IMG/VR virus record: IMGVR_UViG_3300025759_000808
Location: 1-21,784 of that record
Direction: 5' to 3' (one strand)
Length of the DNA: 21,784 nt
DNA from: a virus
In this document: in pieces, positions 7,542 through 15,338 of the stretch
Numbering within the stretch: position 1 is the first letter of the stretch
Layout: each line of letters opens with the position of its first letter
Program-made: the position numbers and the translations under genes
Notes under the pieces: generated by a model
What the model was told of the DNA's origin: nothing
Seen by the model: the letters and a program-made list of their open reading frames with translations, nothing else
Databases searched by the model: none

Positions 7542-7929
7542 CTATCTTTCCTTTCTCGTTAAGATTTATTTCTATTGGATAATACACTCTGTCTTGTCTA
7601 TCCCACTTTAACAGTTTGTATTTACCATTTGTAATGTCAGAAACAATAGAACACGCAACACCTATAATTGCAGGATCACCCGTTAACAACAAATAATCTT
7701 TTGTAGTATAGTTTTTTAACAAACCTCTTAACTTGTATATTAAAGGACCTGGAGAAAAAATTATTTGTGAAAACTCTGGTAATAGAAATTTAAAATTTCC
7801 ATACTGAGATGCACTCATAATATTTATCTTAGGTGAACCAGCTTTTGTACCTGGTAATTCTTGTAAAACATACACTGTAGGTTTGTTTGTTTTTATGTCA
7901 CCGTAATTCATGCTTTCTGTCATTGACAT
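7534..7929 (-). CDS. Conserved phage protein of unknown function, first gene of the replication block
   Basis: This 131-aa protein starts from ATG 7929; the frame also offers TTG at 7932 and in-frame ATGs at 7923 and 7911. It contains TVYVLQELPGTKAG, NIMSASQYGNFKFLLPE, FSPGPLIYKLRGLL, DYLLLTGDPAIIGVACSI and LLKWDRQDRVYYPIEINL. These look like a conserved small globular domain typical of early phage genes, without catalytic motifs that I recognise. No good ribosome site precedes any of the starts. The candidate minus-strand promoter has its -10 at 7931-7936, so the transcript could begin at about 7924. That would favour a leaderless start at 7923 or a start at 7911. Coding is secure, the exact start is not, and the function is unknown. 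Confidence 0.75.
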   Translation of the reverse strand: MSMTESMNYGDIKTNKPTVYVLQELPGTKAGSPKINIMSASQYGNFKFLLPEFSQIIFSPGPLIYKLRGLLKNYTTKDYLLLTGDPAIIGVACSIVSDITNGKYKLLKWDRQDRVYYPIEINLNEKGKIDE

Positions 7930-7952
7930 CAATATAGTCTTTATGTTATAGA
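7923..7952 (+). promoter_or_regulatory. Candidate sigma70-type promoter for the SNF2 helicase gene
   Basis: A perfect -35 box TTGACA (7923-7928) is followed after 18 bp by TATAGA (7947-7952, 4 of 6 to consensus). The predicted start, near 7959, leaves a leader of about 15 nt before ATG 7975. It is interleaved with a promoter on the other strand. AT-rich DNA gives such matches by chance, so this is only a candidate. Confidence 0.4.
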
Positions 7953-7958
7953 AGTCAA
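7931..7958 (-). promoter_or_regulatory. Candidate sigma70-type promoter for the leftward replication operon
   Basis: Read leftwards, TTGACT (7958-7953, 5 of 6) is followed after 16 bp by TATATT (7936-7931, 5 of 6). It lies between the divergent SNF2 gene and the first replication gene. The -10 box abuts the ATG at 7929, so the transcript would begin inside the annotated frame. The two opposed promoters overlap, so RNA polymerase could probably use only one at a time. Confidence 0.4.
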
Positions 7959-7974
7959 TAGAAAGTTAAAAATT

Positions 7975-9408
7975 ATGCATTACAAATTTAAGACTAAGCC
8001 TTATCAGCATCAGTTAAATGCTTTGGCACGATCATGGGATAAAGAATACTTTGCCTATTTTATGGAGATGGGTACAGGTAAATCTAAAGTGTTAGTAGAT
8101 AATATTGCTATGCTTTATGACAAAGGTAAAATTAACGGTGCCTTAATTATAGCACCAAAAGGTGTTGTAGGCACATGGTATAAAGACCAATTACCTACAC
8201 ATATGCCGGATCATGTTGAACATAAGGCAGTATTGTGGCAGGCTAATATCAATGCAAAACAACAAAAGAAACTAGATGTACTGTTCGAAACGGGTCAAGA
8301 TCTACATGTTCTAGTTATGAATGTAGAAGCCTTTAGTACAAAAAAAGGTATAGAATTTGCGTATAAGTTTTTGTCTTGTCATAACGCCATAATGGCTATT
8401 GATGAGTCTACAACTATAAAAAACCCAGACGCTAAAAGAACTAAGAACATATGCACATTGGGTCCACATGCTAAATACAGAAGAATATTAACAGGCTCAC
8501 CTATTACAAAATCACCACTAGATTTATATAAACAGTGTGAGTTTCTAGCACCAGAATTATTAGGTCACGCTTCTTATTATTCTTTTAGAACTAGATATGC
8601 TGTAATGAAGACAGCTAATTTTGGTGGCAGGTCTGTACAAATTGTTGTTGGCTATCGTAATTTATCAGAGCTTACAGATATGCTAAAAGTTTTTTCTTAC
8701 AGAGTATTAAAAGACGAATGTTTAGATCTACCTAAAAAAACATTTATGCGTAGAACAGTTAAACTTACAAAAGAACAAGAGCATGCGTACAAACAAATGT
8801 CTCAATTAGCTTTAGCACAATTTAAAGGTAAACTTATGACTACAGCCACAGTCATGACTCAACTTATGCGATTACACCAAATTACTTGTGGTCATTTCAC
8901 TGCAGATGATGGCACAATACAAGATATAAAAAATAATAGATTAGATGACTTATCTGATTTGTTAGATGAGGTGCACGGTAAGGTTGTTATTTGGGCACAT
9001 TACCAGTACGATGTAGAAACAATCGTAGAACGTATAAAAAAAGAGCATGGGGATAATTCGGTCGTTACATATTACGGCTTGACACCACAAGACCAAAGAC
9101 AAAGTAATATAGAGAAATTTCAAGATAAAGAAAGTCCTGTAAGATTTTTAGTTGGTACAACAGCTACAGGAGGCTACGGTATAACGCTCACAGCCGCCAG
9201 CACAATGATTTATTATTCTAACGGGTATGATCTAGAGAAAAGACAGCAGTCTGAGGCTAGAATCGACCGTATAGGCCAGGAAAGCCCTATGACATACATA
9301 GATCTAATAGCAGAAGATACTATAGATGATAAAATTGTAGTCGCACTACGTAAGAAAGTAAATATAGCTAGTGAGATTATGGGTGAAGAATTAAAAGACT
9401 GGATCTAA
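7975..9408 (+). CDS. SNF2-family (SF2) DNA helicase/translocase
   Basis: This 477-aa protein is the only gene on the plus strand. It has the two RecA-like halves of an SNF2-type ATPase: KPYQHQ (8-13), Walker A MGTGKSK (32-38), Ia LIIAPKGVVGTW (57-68), DExx AIDESTTIKN (141-150) and III LTGSPI (172-177). Later come IV KVVIWAHY (336-343), V GTTATGGYGITLTAA (394-408) and VI QQSEARIDRIGQ (424-435), the typical SNF2 RxxRxGQ ending. There is no added nuclease, HNH or chromo-like domain, so it is a minimal core enzyme. It probably moves along dsDNA to remodel branches or strip proteins, as phage UvsW-like and SNF2 enzymes do. It diverges from the replication block and converges with the endolysin gene, so it may have its own timing. 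Confidence 0.93.
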   Translation: MHYKFKTKPYQHQLNALARSWDKEYFAYFMEMGTGKSKVLVDNIAMLYDKGKINGALIIAPKGVVGTWYKDQLPTHMPDHVEHKAVLWQANINAKQQKKLDVLFETGQDLHVLVMNVEAFSTKKGIEFAYKFLSCHNAIMAIDESTTIKNPDAKRTKNICTLGPHAKYRRILTGSPITKSPLDLYKQCEFLAPELLGHASYYSFRTRYAVMKTANFGGRSVQIVVGYRNLSELTDMLKVFSYRVLKDECLDLPKKTFMRRTVKLTKEQEHAYKQMSQLALAQFKGKLMTTATVMTQLMRLHQITCGHFTADDGTIQDIKNNRLDDLSDLLDEVHGKVVIWAHYQYDVETIVERIKKEHGDNSVVTYYGLTPQDQRQSNIEKFQDKESPVRFLVGTTATGGYGITLTAASTMIYYSNGYDLEKRQQSEARIDRIGQESPMTYIDLIAEDTIDDKIVVALRKKVNIASEIMGEELKDWI

Positions 9409-9445
9409 CGTAGGAAAATCTAGGAGTACTGAAATATTTTAGCGC

Positions 9446-9453
9446 AAAAAAAA
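9446..9453 (-). other. T8 tract directly after the endolysin stop codon
   Basis: On the minus strand eight T residues follow the TAA of the endolysin gene. The only stem before them is about 3 bp (GCC/GGC), so this is not a convincing intrinsic terminator. It may still slow polymerase at the end of the late operon, which faces the oncoming SNF2 transcript. The remaining 37 nt (9409-9445) hold no clear terminator. Confidence 0.25.
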
Positions 9454-9924
9454 TTAGCCAGTCCAAGGCAAGTATTTAACTTTTCCTTCTTCTCTTCTAG
9501 CTTTAAGCCATTGATTTCTGTTACCGTCTGATGAGTAGCTACAATGAATCCATCCGCTTGTAGGTTCGCCTTCTTTGTAGAACTCAAGAATTCCCTGGTC
9601 TATTTCTAAGTTGTTCTTAATCCAAATAGCTAAATCTAAATTATCTACACCTGGTATTTCAAAGTCTGCTGCAGCTGCTCCGTCGTCTGCAACGTGCTGA
9701 CTGTTAACACTGCTACCGATTGCAACACACAACTCAGCGCATCTAAAACCGCTAGATATAATTAATGGTTTGTCAAAATGAGAACGTATTGGTTGAAGCA
9801 CATTTACTGCTAGTGCTTTTATATTTTCTATTTGCTGTGGGTTAGGGTTATTATTAATCCCTTTCCTCTCAGCTACTTGGCTTTTGCAAAGCTCGTCAAG
9901 TGTTATGTTAGCGGTAAGCTTCAT
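9454..9924 (-). CDS. Endolysin, peptidase M15-type (zinc D-Ala-D-Ala or L-Ala-D-Glu peptidase)
   Basis: This 156-aa enzyme is predicted to cut peptidoglycan peptides at lysis. The M15A/VanY-like pattern is visible. ISSGFRC (56-62) precedes SSVNSQH with H77, D87 falls in GAAAADFEIPG, and H127 falls in GWIHCSY; H77, D87 and H127 would bind zinc. Ten residues separate H77 from D87, a few more than in the common SxHxxGxAxD pattern; the extra residues are VADD. The N-terminus begins directly with the domain (MKLTANITLDELCKSQVAERKG), and no signal peptide is seen, so it needs a holin to reach the wall. The start overlaps the stop of the holin-like gene by 4 nt (ATGA). It is the last gene of the late block. 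Confidence 0.88.
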   Translation of the reverse strand: MKLTANITLDELCKSQVAERKGINNNPNPQQIENIKALAVNVLQPIRSHFDKPLIISSGFRCAELCVAIGSSVNSQHVADDGAAAADFEIPGVDNLDLAIWIKNNLEIDQGILEFYKEGEPTSGWIHCSYSSDGNRNQWLKARREEGKVKYLPWTG

Positions 9925-10112
9925 TTTGTGATCAACATAAATATCATGTTTGCCATACCCATAATTAACATACCGGCAGACACTAACACAATTTTTTCTA
10001 ATCTATTTATTTGTGTTTCGATTTTGTGAATTTTATCATGCGTTTGTTTTTGCATAATTCTGCAAAGCTTTTCATGAGATTCTATTTTTTGTAATGCGTT
10101 ATCTTTAGCCAT
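9921..10112 (-). CDS. XhlA-like small membrane protein, candidate holin
   Basis: This 63-aa protein has a charged helical N-terminus with coiled-coil character (residues 5-40, including THDKIHKIETQINRLEK) and one C-terminal membrane helix (about 42-61, IVLVSAGMLIMGMANMIFML) ending ITK. The size and layout match XhlA/haemolysin-type proteins found beside phage endolysins. The 4-nt overlap with the endolysin gene strongly suggests a lysis pair, so the role proposed here is holin or holin partner. With only one membrane segment it would be a class III-like or pinholin-type protein. The start lies 8 nt inside the end of the 1290-aa gene without a Shine-Dalgarno, implying translational coupling. 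Confidence 0.72.
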   Translation of the reverse strand: MAKDNALQKIESHEKLCRIMQKQTHDKIHKIETQINRLEKIVLVSAGMLIMGMANMIFMLITK

Positions 10113-13100
10113 TGGGGAACAATAAACGGATTTTTTGATCCATTGTCAAGTTAGAAAATTGATTAGCTGCTGCCGATTGTGTCATAATTTGTTGGTCTAC
10201 ACTAGGTAAATTCAATGTATTAGGCCCTGTGGCAACATTGCTTTGTGCTGTAACTGTTAATGGATTTTCTATAAAAGGAAATTCCGGTTCTTCTAATGAT
10301 AATTCTCCTAGTTCTGCCTGTATTTCTGTAATAACATCTTCAGCTGTTTCGTAAGGATTTTTCATTCCTATTTTTTCTGCATTTTCTGCAAAAGAATTTC
10401 TTACTTCAGGAGATATTGTCATAGGTCTAAAAACATTTTGGTCTACGTTAGACAAAGCAACTCCTGATATTCTGTCTGTTGCATCAATAAATCCAGATTC
10501 AGATATATTTAAAATTCTTGCAGCGTCTAAATCTTGTTTAAATGCTTTTTGGTTTTCAAACAAAGCTCTGTTTGCATTTAGATATGCATCTACAATTTCT
10601 CTTGATTCAATAGGTCCACCTTTAAGTGTAAGTCTAGTAAACAAAGATCTAGAATCTCTAGATCCTCTTTGAAAGTCTGCAACTTTATATCTTAAAGTTC
10701 TTTCAGGATTAATATTAACTGCTCTAAAACCAAACAACCCACCAAACTCATCACCAAATTCAAAGTCTTGACCATATTCATCGTATTTACCTTTTGTAAT
10801 TACGTCTACAGCTTCTATAGATCTATCCATTCTTTTTAATTGATCTAAAGAAAAAGGCATTTGTGCTTTAACTAAGTGTGCCATAATCTTACTGTTTTTA
10901 TCTCCTGGCGTGTCTTCTGGATTGTATACTTGGAAACCTTCTCTAGTTCTACCACCTCTAGCTATAATATCTAACACTGCTTCTGTCCAAATAGATTCTG
11001 ATATAAACGGCTGACCAAATTCTGACATGGCTGTAAACATACCTTTTGCAAAGTCATCCATCATTCCATTTTGATCTGTTCTGCCATCGGCTACAGCATT
11101 AATTATAGATTGTATAGGTCTTGTTAATGTGTCGTAAGCATTAGCGTGACTAAAATCAATGTATTTAAATTCACCTGTTTCTTTATCTTTGATTGGAAGC
11201 AATGTTGAGTTCTTAGACCATTGTGCAGCAAATCTTCTAATAGCTTCTCTTTCTTCATCTGTTACATCGTAGATAGCTTGGAAAGCTGCCACGGTTGCCA
11301 TAGGTACAGCTGCTGTTGTTGCGCCAAAACCAAATAATCTTGTATAACCTATAGATTGAAAAGGTTTAAATACTTTACCATCAACAATAACTTCCTCATT
11401 TATTTCTCTTAACGCTCTTGATACAATGTTAGTTCCTGTTCTTGCAATCTCTGCCGGAAACGAAACGAAGTTACCAATAGGTAGTTTTCTTAATCCTTTA
11501 ACAAAGTCAGACACATAATCATAGTTCGGTATATTATTTTTAACAATGTCTGCAGCTTCTCGTTTTAAAAAGTCTTCTGTTAATCTAACTTCTGTACCAT
11601 CAGCTCTTTTAAAAAATTGTCCTCTTGTTAAACCTATCTTTTCAAAAGATTTCTCTAGTCTAGATTTTTCCATAGCCCAAGAATATATTTTCCAAAAGTC
11701 ATCTTCAGCAGTGTATAGATCTTGTGATACAGATTTTAATTTTGACAAAGGTTTTAGTAATAATCTCATACCTTTATCTGATGTCATAGTCTCACCAAAG
11801 TTTACATCTTCCATTAGTCTAGTTAAGTCTCCTAATCTTACGTTAGAGTTTACTACACCTAATTCTAATAACTCTTGATATAAATCATTCTGTTGTCTTG
11901 TTCCTTTTAGCGGTGTCTGTAATGCTTGGTATGCTTGTTTGATAGCTTGTTTATCTGCAAACGGTAATATACCATTTGCTGCAGCAAACGCTCCAGCACT
12001 TACAAAGTTTCTCAAATGTGTTACCGGTGATAAAATTGTTTTAGCTATTTGTGATGTGGCTTTAGGATACAAGACTAAACTTTCATATATTCTACCTAAT
12101 GTACCTGCGCCATCTAAAGTTATAGATGTTTTTTCTAATGCATCTGCAATACCAGATGGTGCGTACAATTCATTTAATGGATTAGTTGCACCAGACTTTG
12201 CACTAACAGATAATGTTTTGGCTTGGTCAATTCTTATTTGTTTAAAGTCATCACCAAATAATAGTCTAGCTTCGTCTTGTGTTTTAGCAAACATAGGTAA
12301 GTTACCTGCAGCTTTTAACTCATCAGATTTTTTTATAAGATCGTTAAAGAAAACATTACGTCTTGTAATTAAAGATAATTTAGACATACCTCCAAGCATA
12401 GTTTGCATAGGATTTTTTTGTTTACCTAACAATCCTTCAAACACTTCCTTGGTACCCGGCTTAAGAGCCCCGGCAGATACTAATGCTGACCCTCTTTCAG
12501 TTGTTACATCTTTTAATGTTGTTCTATTAACAAAAAAACTTGGTACTTCAAAAATAGCATCAGATGGTTTGTCCATTCTAATACCTTTAGGAAGTCTTGC
12601 TGTTTTTAAAACCCTAGTTACTGCAGCTTCAGCTTGTAAATCTGTCATTTCTTCACCAGCTTCTCTAGCACTAGCTATAAAAGATGCTTTTGCTTTTTCT
12701 ATTGCATCCTCTGCTGGCCTGTATCTAAAGAAAGGTAATATACTTTTGTCTTGAAAGATATCGTATGTAGATCCAAGATAGTTTTTAAACTTACCACCAA
12801 ATAGTTTTTGAAATTCTTTTATATCGCCTGCATCTAACGTACCACCTAGTTGTGAGAATAGTTTAGACCATGCAGTTCTCATGTTAGATAAACCACCAAT
12901 AATATTTACTCTTAATTCATCAGCTTGTTTTGTATTCTTTGCAAATTTATCTATAAACTCATCAACTTTTAATATAGCTGCGTCATCCATTTTACCAAAC
13001 GTTGCTACACCTGCATCGTCAAGTTCTGCTTTACCAGATAACAATGCATCATTAACTACGTTTAAAAATTTAGTTCTTTCTGCTGCTGTTTGTTTATTAA

Positions 13101-13977
13101 ATACTGTACGCATAGGTGGAAACATTGCATCTATGTTTACATCTAGTTCTCTTGATAGTGTTCTAGCTACATTAGCATCTGCAGCTCTTGCACCAATAGA
13201 TCCTCTTTCTATGTCAAAAAATTCTTGTGTCTTACCACTACGTGCTCTTACTTTAGATGCAACTTTGTCAATCCAATAATCTAATTTAGAGTTAGCTACG
13301 TCTAATTGTTTATTTCTATTTGTTAATTTTTTTATTACAGTTCCTGCACCACTAATAGCACCTGTAAATAATGCACCTTCTGTACCAAACTTAACTCTAT
13401 TTAATATCTCTCTAACTGCATTGTCTTCTTCGTCTCTATTAATTTTAGTAGGACCACCTAGCAAATCTCCAAACGTACCAACACCTTCTACATCACCTAC
13501 AAACGTAGCTTCTGCAGCACCAGCACCTAAAGCTCCAGCAACAGCTTGTCTTGCTCTCCCTGCTCCCGTAAGCGTTGTGCCTTTGCCAAGATCATCTAAT
13601 AATTTTGGGTCGTTAAGTTTTACATACTTACCGTTTTGTCTGGCTAGCATAGCAGACTTCGCTAATCCACTTGCACCTTTTAAAGCTATACCGCCTGGTA
13701 TACCAATGTTAACTAATAGTTCTGTAATTTTTCCAGCGGCTGTGGCTTCTGCTTTCTCATCAAAAGTTGTAAGGTCATCAAAAAATCTTTCTACTTCTGC
13801 AGCTTTACCTGTGTTAGCACCAAGATCTAAAAGACTAGCACCTAAAGAAAAGAAACCTTTAGGTATTGCAATGATACCTGATGCTATGCCGGACAGCATA
13901 GACTCTATTACACCTACTTTACTATTACTTTCTGCGCTTGATTTTTTGCCAATCAAGTCTTGAAGAGTTTGCGCCAT
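10105..13977 (-). CDS. Very large virion protein, probable DNA-ejection (internal virion) protein
   Basis: This 1290-aa protein is the largest in the window, with a strong ribosome site (AGGAGG ending 5 nt before ATG; the previous stop TAG overlaps it). The N-terminus has glycine-rich hydrophobic stretches at about 22-53 and 86-111. Most of the rest is helical and polar. Other hydrophobic stretches lie near residues 645-675 (TILSPVTHLRNFVSAGAF) and 880-905 (LFGFGATTAAVPMATVAAFQ). I see no lysozyme/transglycosylase Glu motif, protease triad or ATPase motif. Size, membrane-active stretches and position between virion and lysis genes match the giant internal proteins that podoviruses eject (T7 gp16 role). 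A relation to large polyvalent phage proteins is also possible. Function is inferred; coding is certain. Several long antisense frames over it are shadows. Confidence 0.72.
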   Translation of the reverse strand: MAQTLQDLIGKKSSAESNSKVGVIESMLSGIASGIIAIPKGFFSLGASLLDLGANTGKAAEVERFFDDLTTFDEKAEATAAGKITELLVNIGIPGGIALKGASGLAKSAMLARQNGKYVKLNDPKLLDDLGKGTTLTGAGRARQAVAGALGAGAAEATFVGDVEGVGTFGDLLGGPTKINRDEEDNAVREILNRVKFGTEGALFTGAISGAGTVIKKLTNRNKQLDVANSKLDYWIDKVASKVRARSGKTQEFFDIERGSIGARAADANVARTLSRELDVNIDAMFPPMRTVFNKQTAAERTKFLNVVNDALLSGKAELDDAGVATFGKMDDAAILKVDEFIDKFAKNTKQADELRVNIIGGLSNMRTAWSKLFSQLGGTLDAGDIKEFQKLFGGKFKNYLGSTYDIFQDKSILPFFRYRPAEDAIEKAKASFIASAREAGEEMTDLQAEAAVTRVLKTARLPKGIRMDKPSDAIFEVPSFFVNRTTLKDVTTERGSALVSAGALKPGTKEVFEGLLGKQKNPMQTMLGGMSKLSLITRRNVFFNDLIKKSDELKAAGNLPMFAKTQDEARLLFGDDFKQIRIDQAKTLSVSAKSGATNPLNELYAPSGIADALEKTSITLDGAGTLGRIYESLVLYPKATSQIAKTILSPVTHLRNFVSAGAFAAANGILPFADKQAIKQAYQALQTPLKGTRQQNDLYQELLELGVVNSNVRLGDLTRLMEDVNFGETMTSDKGMRLLLKPLSKLKSVSQDLYTAEDDFWKIYSWAMEKSRLEKSFEKIGLTRGQFFKRADGTEVRLTEDFLKREAADIVKNNIPNYDYVSDFVKGLRKLPIGNFVSFPAEIARTGTNIVSRALREINEEVIVDGKVFKPFQSIGYTRLFGFGATTAAVPMATVAAFQAIYDVTDEEREAIRRFAAQWSKNSTLLPIKDKETGEFKYIDFSHANAYDTLTRPIQSIINAVADGRTDQNGMMDDFAKGMFTAMSEFGQPFISESIWTEAVLDIIARGGRTREGFQVYNPEDTPGDKNSKIMAHLVKAQMPFSLDQLKRMDRSIEAVDVITKGKYDEYGQDFEFGDEFGGLFGFRAVNINPERTLRYKVADFQRGSRDSRSLFTRLTLKGGPIESREIVDAYLNANRALFENQKAFKQDLDAARILNISESGFIDATDRISGVALSNVDQNVFRPMTISPEVRNSFAENAEKIGMKNPYETAEDVITEIQAELGELSLEEPEFPFIENPLTVTAQSNVATGPNTLNLPSVDQQIMTQSAAANQFSNLTMDQKIRLLFPNG

Positions 13978-13985
13978 GCTACCTC

Positions 13986-15338
13986 CTAATCAATTGCTAA
14001 TGGACCTGATATTAATTTAGGAACCCCTGATTCTACTTTAACTATAGATTTACCTATAACAAAATATCCATTTTTTTCTGGTTTTAAATCAGTTACAATA
14101 TCAATAACAGTTTTTCCTTTATAATTTCCATCATCAATTTGATCTGAAGTTATTGATCCTAATAATGCTGATCCTTCGTTAGCAGCACCTATTCTAACTG
14201 CATCTATTGTTTCTTGTTCTGTTAAAGCACCTTTTTTAATTGTTCTACTACTTATTAATGTAGAATTTACACCGGGTCTTAATTTATCTTCGCCTAATTC
14301 TATTTGTAATTCTTGTAATTTTTTCTTATTAGGATCTGACATAGCTTCTATTTCAGCTTTAGCTTGCATTAATCCTGCAGCTTCTTTTAATTGATCTACT
14401 TTATCTAATCTCTTATCAAACGCACTAATACCTTTACTAATTGTAGAACCTATGTTCTTTTTAGAAATAACATCTTTACCACCTTCATCGATGTATCTGC
14501 TCATGTCTATTAATGCTTTAGATGCAGCGTTTCTTTTAGCTCTGTCTACACCAAGTAGTTTATAAATTCTATTTAGTTTTTTATCTTCTAATTCTTTTGT
14601 TTTAGCTTCTATTTCTGCTTTAGTTGGTTTACGTGTGCCGCTTACTGCGTCTGGAACGTTACCTGTACCGCCTTCACCTGGAGGTGGTGGAGCTTCAGAT
14701 CCTTTTTGTCTGTCTTTATACCCTTGATACATTTTATATGCACCAAAACCTGTAGTAGGTATACCTAAACCTATTGCTGTTTTATAATCTTTTATTGAAC
14801 CAGCAGCAGGACCAAAAGCATCTGTAAATGCTTTTTTAGTGCTTTGAAGAGGACCTTTAATATATTGTCCAAAAAATTTATCAGACAAGAAAGGAGCTTT
14901 TTCTGTTGTAACTAATCTATTTTTTACTTCACCTGCTTTTCTTGCTGGAACAGGGCCTTTAAAAAAGTTTTTTAAACTACCTATGCCGCTAGAGATAGCT
15001 TCCTTGCCACCTCTTATACCTGCTTTACCCATCATGCTAGCTACTTTTAATTTAGTAAAAGGATTTAAAACAAAAGATGCATCTTCAAAAAAATTTCTTC
15101 TTGGTATCGTTACTGGTGTTCCGTCAGGATTTTTTGCTACACCCATTCCAAATATATTTTTCTCACCAGCATAACCACCTGGTCCTGTAACTCTGCCTCT
15201 CATGTTAGGCATACCACCACCGGCCATCATAGTAGCGTCAGCCATTGTTGTAGCTACGCCGCCATCTCTTAGGCCATTCATAACGCCTTCTTTGATAGGT
15301 CCGCCTGTTCTGAACATTGGTCTTTTAAGAGGTCTCAT
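13986..15338 (-). CDS. Virion-associated protein with Gly-Gly motif N-terminus and helical C-terminal half
   Basis: This is a 450-aa protein. Residues 1-60 are rich in Gly-Gly motifs (MFRTGGPIKEGVMNGLRDGG, MMAGGGMPNMRG, GPGGYAG). Residues 82-130 are hydrophobic and cationic (LNPFTKLKVASMMGKAGIRG, then GSLKNFFKG). A proline/glycine linker lies at 213-235 (EAPPPPGEGG), a charged coiled-coil-like helix at 238-262 (EAKTKELEDKKLNRIYKLLG), more helices at 305-350, and a compact beta C-terminus at 400-450. The start is a TAATG junction with the upstream gene. The position before the 1290-aa protein suggests a second internal or ejection-related protein. I do not recognise a named family. Confidence 0.68.
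   Translation of the reverse strand: MRPLKRPMFRTGGPIKEGVMNGLRDGGVATTMADATMMAGGGMPNMRGRVTGPGGYAGEKNIFGMGVAKNPDGTPVTIPRRNFFEDASFVLNPFTKLKVASMMGKAGIRGGKEAISSGIGSLKNFFKGPVPARKAGEVKNRLVTTEKAPFLSDKFFGQYIKGPLQSTKKAFTDAFGPAAGSIKDYKTAIGLGIPTTGFGAYKMYQGYKDRQKGSEAPPPPGEGGTGNVPDAVSGTRKPTKAEIEAKTKELEDKKLNRIYKLLGVDRAKRNAASKALIDMSRYIDEGGKDVISKKNIGSTISKGISAFDKRLDKVDQLKEAAGLMQAKAEIEAMSDPNKKKLQELQIELGEDKLRPGVNSTLISSRTIKKGALTEQETIDAVRIGAANEGSALLGSITSDQIDDGNYKGKTVIDIVTDLKPEKNGYFVIGKSIVKVESGVPKLISGPLAID

Noticed and set aside
4527-9408. An anti-phage or conflict system built from the AEP protein, SF1 helicase and SNF2 helicase
   Set aside because: AEP, SF1 and SNF2 enzymes do occur together in conflict systems, but here they sit with a DNA polymerase, overlap as one replication operon and lack a nuclease or effector domain. 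Phage replication explains them better.
9396-9463. Two-way terminator between the convergent SNF2 and endolysin genes
   Set aside because: GACTGG (end of SNF2) and CCAGTC (end of endolysin) could pair but are about 55 nt apart and only 6 bp long. The T8 tract lacks a proper stem.
11939-12754. Long plus-strand open frame (271 codons) opposite the 1290-aa gene, with others at 12881-13279 and 13421-13963
   Set aside because: They are antisense to a clearly coding gene; the products are low-information Ser/Ala/Pro/Leu-rich strings with no ordered motif, caused by codon bias of the real gene.
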